Shown here piece by piece: positions 57,994-64,000 of a stretch of DNA of 64,000 bases (position 1 is its first letter; every line of letters starts with the position of its first letter). The stretch covers positions 1 through 64,000 of the forward strand of contig JARVKI010000112.1 of assembly GCA_036674765.1 (NCBI GenBank), given 5' to 3'. Origin of the DNA: Seiridium cupressi (lineage: Eukaryota > Ascomycota > Sordariomycetes > Amphisphaeriales > Sporocadaceae). The notes beneath the pieces are model-generated. The model searched no databases, was not told the origin of the DNA, and saw nothing but the letters and a program-made list of their open reading frames with translations. A program made the position numbers and the translations under genes.

Positions 57994-59053
57994 GGGATCC
58001 AAGCTGATATTTTTGGCATTTATTATTGCAAGGCGCCTGGAGTTTTCGTCATCGCCAGATTATTACTTTACGATTTACCACGCCAGGTTTTGGCTCAATC
58101 TTAAAGATAACCAAGGCAATTCTTGTATTTGTTGTCCAATTTTCGGGATTTGGACCAAGGGTTGAGTGTGAGCGTCGAACGACATATGAGCATTCCAGGC
58201 CCGAGGTTCAAGCAATGACAACACAGCGGATAACTCGTGGTTTCAACAGTCATGTACCTCCTTCCCATGGGATTGTTAATACGTTTTAGACGACCAAGAT
58301 AATCCCCTTCTGTATAGACACACGATTGGCTGAATGTACGATATGATTGTGACCATAACACTGGGTAACCGAGCTTGTCGTCATACGATAATAGATTTGA
58401 TGCTAATCATGAGTGCAACACGCTTGCTAAACGCTGAGGAATACACCAATGTAACGCAAAAGGCCCTCTCTCAGCCAACAGAATCGTAGGATCAGCTCTG
58501 AAGCAGCTCTCTTTATTGAGCAGGATATATAGATCGGTGATCTAATCACTAAACCTTACCCATTATTCCATAGCCTGCATATAATCCTGAGCCCCCGGCC
58601 CCCAACCAGACGATATATGGCCGCAGATAGTGTAGGACAGCAGGTGCGCAGCCTTGCTGATCGCGTCTACCACATAGCCCCTACGCAGGCAGTTATATGA
58701 TCTGCTACTTCTGCAAGCTTCGCCAAGGCGTTTTGCAGCTCTACTGCAAGAAGGTACTGTGCCGGTGAGCGCTTTGTGCCTCAGTGCTGCGTTGAAGTTT
58801 GTGTGCGTACTACCCTTGCGACTGACCGTCTCGTCGAATGTCATTCAACACATACGTGCTACGCCAACACTGTCCCCCCTCCCAATGCTGTGAGCCCTCA
58901 AGGCTGGTGAGAAAGACGAATGTACTGCACAACTATTTATATCTCCATCGTTGAATACTACACGTTTGTTTGCAGTCCTCCATTTGAGCTCCTGTCTAGG
59001 AAAAGACGGCTGGTTGATGGGCTGGTCCTAAAGTAACTGTAGCCGCTCCAGAT

Positions 59054-59240
59054 GGTTGCTGGCCAGGCTGCTGTTTGTTACCTTATCAACTCTGAAAGGC
59101 GATCACTTTTCACCAGAAGCCTAGAGATCATCAAACCAACGATAATCTGTATGGCTCAACTGGCGAAATCCAATTGGGGTATTCAGAAGTAACCGGGTTC
59201 GATTCCGGTGAAAAATATCCTTTTGTATTTTTTTCTTATA
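59054..59240 (+). mobile_element. tRNA-derived SINE-like element, copy 1
   Basis: Contains a Pol III A box (TGGCTCAACTGG, 59152-59163) and a B box (GGTTCGATTCC, 59196-59206) 32 bases apart, with a T-arm-like hairpin (ACCGG/CCGGT) around the B box, and a T-rich tail. The flanks do not form a tRNA acceptor stem, so it is not a working tRNA. It is homologous over its length to the second copy 350 bases downstream: shared GGTTGCTGG start, TTTTCACCAG block, A and B boxes and tail. Boundaries are approximate. Confidence 0.65.
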
Positions 59241-59408
59241 GCGTTTCATTCCCTTCTCTTTTTTTTTTTTTTGATTTTATCTCACACACGAAATAGTCGC
59301 TACGCAGATATAATTTGATCAGAACCATTACTACCTATAAATATATAAACCGATCTTTGGTTTGAGTTAAGACCAACGGATTTGGTCCATAGCCAAAAGA
59401 ATTTTACG

Positions 59409-59600
59409 GGTTGCTGGACACCTAGGTGTTGTCCGTTGCCTTTATGACCCTTGAAAAGCGTTAAGTTTTCACCAGCCGCCTAATAGGTCATTAAATGGCC
59501 ATCTGTGTGGTGTAACTGGCAAAAAGATAAAGGGTCCATTGGAGTACCTGGATTCGATTCCAGGGAAAGATTGCCTTTTTTTTTCTTCTTGCTTTTCTTT
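59409..59600 (+). mobile_element. tRNA-derived SINE-like element, copy 2
   Basis: Same layout as the first copy: GGTTGCTGG start, TTTTCACCAG block, A box (TGGTGTAACTGG, 59508-59519), B box (GGATTCGATTCC, 59550-59561) within a CCTGG/CCAGG hairpin, and a T-rich tail. The two copies have clearly diverged, so insertion or duplication is old. Orientation follows the Pol III boxes. Boundaries are approximate. Confidence 0.65.
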
Positions 59601-60565
59601 TGTCCTCCCTCCATTTTATATTCCTCTCCCTCTTCTTTCGTCTTAATGCCCCGGCAACCTTTTCCAGGTCGCAGACTTTCCCCACAACCACACGAACAAG
59701 TTACCGTCTCTGGATTCGTTCCCATCTCTCGTGGTCTTTGCAGCATGCTAGTGGTATGGCTGTCGACTGGCACGATGATTCAGTTTGGTCTTTGAAGTCA
59801 GCCATCACATTCGCCGAGTGAAGACGAGGACAACGTAGGTTATCGGTTGTAGAAAATCAAGGAATTCTAGAAACCTAATCAAATGATAATTCATTGATTT
59901 CTAATATCTGCAGCTTCCCATACAGAAACGAGAATACTCGAGCATTCACACCTGCATACCTGCGTTCCGCGTAGCCTACTGATTAACAAAGACAAGCAAT
60001 CCCATCATGGACATCAATCTGAAATTTTCAAATTTGACGTTTAAGCCTTTCCGTTGATGAAATATGTGAAACTTCAGATAGAATGGACATCCTTTTAGAT
60101 CGGCTTGATGAGACCCAGCAACTCTCAAGTCCTTGAAGCGTCTCCCTTCTTAAATATAAAGAAAAGGGAGAGATTAAGGCTTTCATTTCATCCAAAAGGA
60201 GAAAACCACCGGGTGATATTGCGCAGGTGTGGGACCATTTGTACAGTCTTCAATTCATCATCGCCGCTATGTAGATGCCCAGGTCAGGTAGTCGATGCTT
60301 AAGTAGATAGTTGATGTGATTACACTTTACATTGTGTAACCTTCTACTGATCAGATCTCGACAAATCCGTATCAATGTTTTTACTCCCAGCAAATGCCAA
60401 GCTCAAAACAAAAGCAATGAAATCAAAGCCCACGCTCTGTCCTTGAACGCCAATATATGCTTTCTTTCCACAAGAGTTTCGAACGCCTTAAGCTACCCGT
60501 AGATAGTCCACCATCATGATCCATTCCCGTCGTGTCCTTCGTGTCACCTGTAGAGGAAGGTTCCC

Positions 60566-61564
60566 TCACGAAGCAGCCTTCTTCTTTCTGCCACCTCTTC
60601 CCTTCTTCTTCGGCTCGGCGTCGAATTCCTCATCGCTATCGGTGTTGTCGGTCGTCTTGGTCTTGGCTTTGGGCTCCTTCTCCTCCTTCTCGCTGACCTT
60701 GCCGACGATGTCCTGGAGGAAATCCCACTGCTGGTTGCCTTCGACGGCCTGCTTCAGCATCTGGGCCGTGATGCGCTTGGAACTCTTGTCCTTGGCCACG
60801 TCTGCGCTCTTAGTCACGATCTGCACCATAAATAGCTCCAGCGCCTTGCCTACTGCAATCGGGGTTTGTTGAGCGACTTTGCCAACCTCTTCATCTGCCT
60901 GCATGATGCGCTTGATCCGAGCTGTCGGGAACTTTGTTCTGACTGGCGACGCCATGATCTCTGGTTGCTGGGCCATCTGCGCTGCAGCTGTTTTTCGCGG
61001 CGGCATTGGGCTGGCCAAGTCCGCGGGGTGTGGTTGCTGTTGATCGTAGGATTGCTGGAAATGGTGATTATGCTGCTGCGCTGGTTGCAGAGGTTGTGCT
61101 TGTGCTGGGGGATAGTGGTTTGACGGGGCCTCGGCAAAGGAAGCGTAGTAGGGTTGTGGACCAGTGTGACTTGGTGGTTGCTGAGAGATGACGTATCCTG
61201 GCGGAGGAGCTTGGCCGTAAGGGTCCTGTGACGGTTGTGGAGGGAAGAACTGCTGCTGGGTTCGAGGAGAATTGGGAGAGGAAGCGGCAGCGGTATAGGG
61301 ATTGTAATTGTTATAAGTTGGAGGAGAAGAATAAGGCTGGTGGGGCTGTGGCTGACCGTAAAGTGCAGCTTGAGCAGCTAGAGGTTGGTGCGAGTTGTAA
61401 GTGGATGGTGAGTATCCAGAAGTAGGCCCAGGGCCGGAGGTGGGATGAGGTGCGGATGTAAACGATGCAGTAACGTTGGGAGCATTCGAGTCAGGCCCAC
61501 CCGAGGAGAAAAAGGATGACAGGTCGGGCGACTTTGGCGCCCAGCTGCCTTCGTCGGTTGCCAT
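60566..61564 (-). CDS. BUR6: NC2-alpha / DRAP1 homolog, negative cofactor 2 subunit with histone fold
   Basis: Single exon, 332 residues. NC2-alpha pairs with NC2-beta on TBP and blocks or modulates Pol II pre-initiation complex assembly. The histone-fold domain lies at roughly residues 210-290: [37 protein letters not shown], then [20 protein letters not shown]. These match the DRAP1/Bur6 pattern rather than NF-YC or HAP5. The ~200-residue N-terminal extension is rich in Pro/Gln/Ser/Tyr/His and probably disordered. The C-terminus is an acidic patch followed by a basic GRGGRKKK end. The frame is open further upstream, but the ATG at 61564 (MATDEGSW) is the natural start because the sequence before it is unlike protein. 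Confidence 0.9.
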   Translation of the reverse strand: MATDEGSWAPKSPDLSSFFSSGGPDSNAPNVTASFTSAPHPTSGPGPTSGYSPSTYNSHQPLAAQAALYGQPQPHQPYSSPPTYNNYNPYTAAASSPNSPRTQQQFFPPQPSQDPYGQAPPPGYVISQQPPSHTGPQPYYASFAEAPSNHYPPAQAQPLQPAQQHNHHFQQSYDQQQPHPADLASPMPPRKTAAAQMAQQPEIMASPVRTKFPTARIKRIMQADEEVGKVAQQTPIAVGKALELFMVQIVTKSADVAKDKSSKRITAQMLKQAVEGNQQWDFLQDIVGKVSEKEEKEPKAKTKTTDNTDSDEEFDAEPKKKGRGGRKKKAAS

Positions 61565-63285
61565 TACCTTTGTTTTCCAGCTTTGAGCTTGTGTCTCAAA
61601 TGACAATGGGTCCCTTGGAACAATGGAACTTGCCAGACGAACCGTCACCAATTGATTGTACTTTTCACTCCCTCTCTTCGCTCTCCACGCGCTGCAAGTC
61701 GCCTTGTGCGTGGGTCCGTAGTGGGCGGCGGGCGCGCTGTGGCTTGGCACCGAATGAATGAATGACTGTAAAGTACAAGATCTCGACAGGGATGCTCTTG
61801 ATCGATGGAGGGGCTAATGCAAGGTCTCGATAGCTTCGAGAAGCGAATGAGACCCTCGAAAGTTGCTCTATGCAGCTTTAATGCAAGTGCACAAGCGCAC
61901 CGAAGAGAAAAGGTTTGGGGTGTTTGGTACGGGGAGAACCAATCGCTGATCTGGCATGGGCAAAGTTCGTGTTGCTTGACCACCGTTTCGAATGGGAGAG
62001 GATAGGCCAGTTGGACAAGATGCAATTCGCCCCGACTTTATGAACCTCGGGAACCTCGAGTTTCGAATGTTTGTTGCAAGCGATGCTATGGTGGGGTCAC
62101 TGGTCGTGATTGCGACTTGGCCCGAACATCGACATGGAACGATCAGCAAAGCTCAGGGGAATTTGGTCGTGTTTGCGCCGGATCAATGAACCGCCGAGGC
62201 TCCTGGTTATGGTTATTGGATCTTGTCGACCTGGAGAGGTTGATCTGGATGTGGGGTCGCCAAAGTGCTTCGAGCTTTTTTTGTTCCCTCCTTGAGTGGC
62301 CGACGCTGGGCGGCGCTTGAGCTTTTTTAAATATCCAGACTGAGGGTCTTGGACAAAACGGGTCAGGGGTCGGGGATGCACCTGGCAGCTGTTGAAGTTT
62401 TTTTTTCTCATTTTTGAGTGCCTATGCAGCACAGCCCCCCAATTATTCAGTCGTCCAGAGCTGCAGATCTCTGGGTCTCTGGCATCCCGCCCAGGTTCCA
62501 GCGGCCCCACGCACAACCATTCCGGCTGTCGTGAGCAATGGTTCATGCCCCATCACCATCGTCATCATCGTCATTACCTAACTACGTACTTTCATGCGTC
62601 GCGACTGGCTTCATTCACAACACAACACAACACCACTGGACTCCCGGATAGCCTCTACACCAAAACTCATGTCGCACCACCTCAAATTCGCCTCCCCAAC
62701 CTAACATGTCATTTGATCATAATTTGCTTCTGTCACCACCCGCTCACCCTCCTGACTCTAGGCACCGGCACTCAGCGCGCTAGTGCTAGTGAGTAAGCTC
62801 CAGCCGGACGCGCCTAACGTACATGAGTGGAAGATCTCTGCTGCTGCCTCTTTTGCCTTTTTGCACCACACAGTGATAGTATAACCTTGGCTCATGCGGC
62901 TATAGGCAGCTCACATATTGGCTAGTTTTCTGTTTGTATCTTTCGCATCGACTTCAATTGTGTGCACTCAAGACAGCCAGTGTGCCGGTCTCACGAGTCT
63001 CCTCTGTATTTCTATTCCCTGTCTTCGCAGCCTTGAGGACAAGTGTTCTTCCAGCGACATACTCGAGCCTAACCCCGTCATGGATGATGACAACGCATCA
63101 AAGAGCTTTATGGGAGATCATCTCTTAGGGCGAATCAGAAGCCGAGTATCTACTTCGGTATGCGCTATGGTTCCTCCTTCGCACCTATTGATCTGTGACC
63201 CTTGACTTGATCTAATCTGACACGACGAGGCTGCGCGTCTTGGCCGCCTTCTCAATGGCTGCTTCTTTCATATTGGTCTATTAAT
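61565..63285. other. Intergenic region
   Basis: About 1.7 kb holding the BUR6 promoter and the 3' region of the alpha/beta-hydrolase gene. It includes a short ACAAC-type repeat near 62620. No gene recognised. Confidence 0.45.
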
Positions 63286-64000
63286 CTATGCTGATGGTAT
63301 GGATTCCCTGATATATCGTACAATGGTCCTCAGACCCTTCTGTCTATCCTCGCTTGAATTGGCCAGAAACAAGGCTGCGACTGGCCATGCATGGATCCCA
63401 CCAGGCTCTTCTCTGCTGCCCACCTTGATTTCGCCATCCTCCAAAAATTTGACGAGACTCTCGATCTCTGACGCAAACACCTCTTCGGCGCCGTATGCAA
63501 AGTACAATCCCCCTTCAGGGCATGCCCTCTTCCACCAAGACGCGTCTCTGCAGTTACCCGGTGAGATCATAGGGTCGTCCGTCCTGGCATGCTTGCCGAC
63601 GTACTCACGTGCATACTGATGCAAGTTGCCACCATCAAGGTAGTCGCTTGCTGTATTCTGATGCTTTTTGGAGATGAGCGTGACCCATGGTGAAATGAAA
63701 GCGGCCATGCCAGGTTTTGGGAGCCGCCAAGCACCGCTCTCATTCATCTTGCTTTGGTCAAATCCCCGATCTGCTATGTGCAGAAGCAAGCTTAGTAGTA
63801 CCGTTGCACCTGCACTGTCGCCGCTGACACAGATCTTGGATGCGTCGCCTAACATGGATACTACGTGGTCGTACCCGGCAATAGCCTCATGTATCTGCTT
63901 CGGGAACGTACCATCTGGTACCAGCGTGTATTCCAGCGCGAATATAGCCGGGTTGTGAAAGCCACTTTTCTCCAGCATGCCCAGCCAAGTCAGGAGGAAT
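63286..64000 (-). CDS. Alpha/beta hydrolase fold-3 esterase/lipase, 5' end beyond the window
   Basis: An open frame of at least 238 residues running off the right edge, so the N-terminus (usually with the HGGG oxyanion motif) is missing. It belongs to the hormone-sensitive-lipase-like alpha/beta-hydrolase group. The nucleophile elbow GDSAGATVLLSLLLH is present, preceded by FALEYTLVPDGTFPKQI, typical of the family. A candidate acid lies in YGAEEVFASEIESL and the His in GGIHAWPV. This composition suits a secondary-metabolism or xenobiotic esterase, but the substrate cannot be told. No intron is seen in the visible part. Confidence 0.85.
   Translation of the reverse strand, partial: FLLTWLGMLEKSGFHNPAIFALEYTLVPDGTFPKQIHEAIAGYDHVVSMLGDASKICVSGDSAGATVLLSLLLHIADRGFDQSKMNESGAWRLPKPGMAAFISPWVTLISKKHQNTASDYLDGGNLHQYAREYVGKHARTDDPMISPGNCRDASWWKRACPEGGLYFAYGAEEVFASEIESLVKFLEDGEIKVGSREEPGGIHAWPVAALFLANSSEDRQKGLRTIVRYIRESIPSA

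Larger units (their letters stand above)
57994..60565. other. Convergent intergenic region containing SINE-like elements
   Basis: About 2.6 kb between the 3' ends of TVP38 (+) and BUR6 (-). Besides the two SINE-like repeats annotated separately, it contains long T runs (for example around 59260-59273) and short frames with no support. Confidence 0.5.

Noticed and set aside
59152..59215. Functional tRNA genes at the A/B box pairs
   Set aside because: No acceptor stem can be paired and the D and anticodon arms are not formed; better explained as SINE-like repeats.

Overview
The window looks like chromosomal DNA of a filamentous ascomycete (Pezizomycotina). Most genes carry 1 to 9 short introns (roughly 40-150 bp) with GTAAGT-like donors and CTRAC/CTAAC-type branch sites. 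The gene set is fungal: carboxypeptidase Y, Pfs2, Zrt3-like ZIP, Tvp38, DGAT1, Sdo1, Rps18, NC2-alpha, a Cas1-type O-acetyltransferase and 2EXR proteins. Genes lie on both strands, without operons, separated by 0.3-6 kb. I rebuilt the exon structures by hand, requiring splice signals and frame closure; every multi-exon model given as a CDS closes to a whole number of codons.

Layout. 1-4.0 kb: no gene. 4.0-5.4 kb: bZIP transcription factor (-). 5.4-11.7 kb: gene-poor. 11.75-15.16 kb: the most unusual locus (+), a DUF2235 alpha/beta-hydrolase-like region followed in the same frame by a P-loop GTPase, with one in-frame TGA between them. 15.4-17.2 kb: MFS transporter (-). 17.8-19.5 kb: DGAT1 (-). 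20.8-22.7 kb: PFS2 (+). 23.2-24.3 kb: endonuclease G/NUC1 (-). 26.1-27.8 kb: ZRT3-like zinc transporter (+). 28.7-29.2 kb: an 80-residue three-exon protein ending in seven cysteines (+). 30.7-31.9 kb: secreted Ala/Asn/Gly-rich protein (-). 34.5 kb: small unknown basic/serine-rich protein (+). 37.1-38.1 kb: LPxEIR-motif protein (+). 38.7-39.4 kb: GFA-family protein (-). 40.2-43.1 kb: Cas1-like O-acetyltransferase (-). 45.2-46.9 kb: carboxypeptidase Y (-). 47.9-48.8 kb: SDO1 (+). 49.2-49.9 kb: RPS18 (-). 51.5-52.4 kb: 2EXR protein (+). 52.4-56.5 kb: gene-poor. 56.5-58.0 kb: TVP38 (+). About 59.05-59.6 kb: two diverged tRNA-derived SINE-like elements. 60.6-61.6 kb: NC2-alpha/BUR6 (-). 63.3-64.0 kb: 5'-truncated alpha/beta hydrolase (-).

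Most genes are conserved housekeeping functions: mRNA 3'-end formation (PFS2), ribosome maturation and structure (SDO1, RPS18), Pol II repression (BUR6), vacuolar proteolysis and zinc release (CPY, ZRT3), lipid storage (DGAT1), Golgi membrane (TVP38) and mitochondrial nuclease (NUC1). The accessory-looking parts are the hydrolase-GTPase locus and its gene-poor flank, the cysteine-tail gene, the SINE pair, and some unresolved exon-like fragments near 32.4-33.9 kb and 53.1-53.4 kb.
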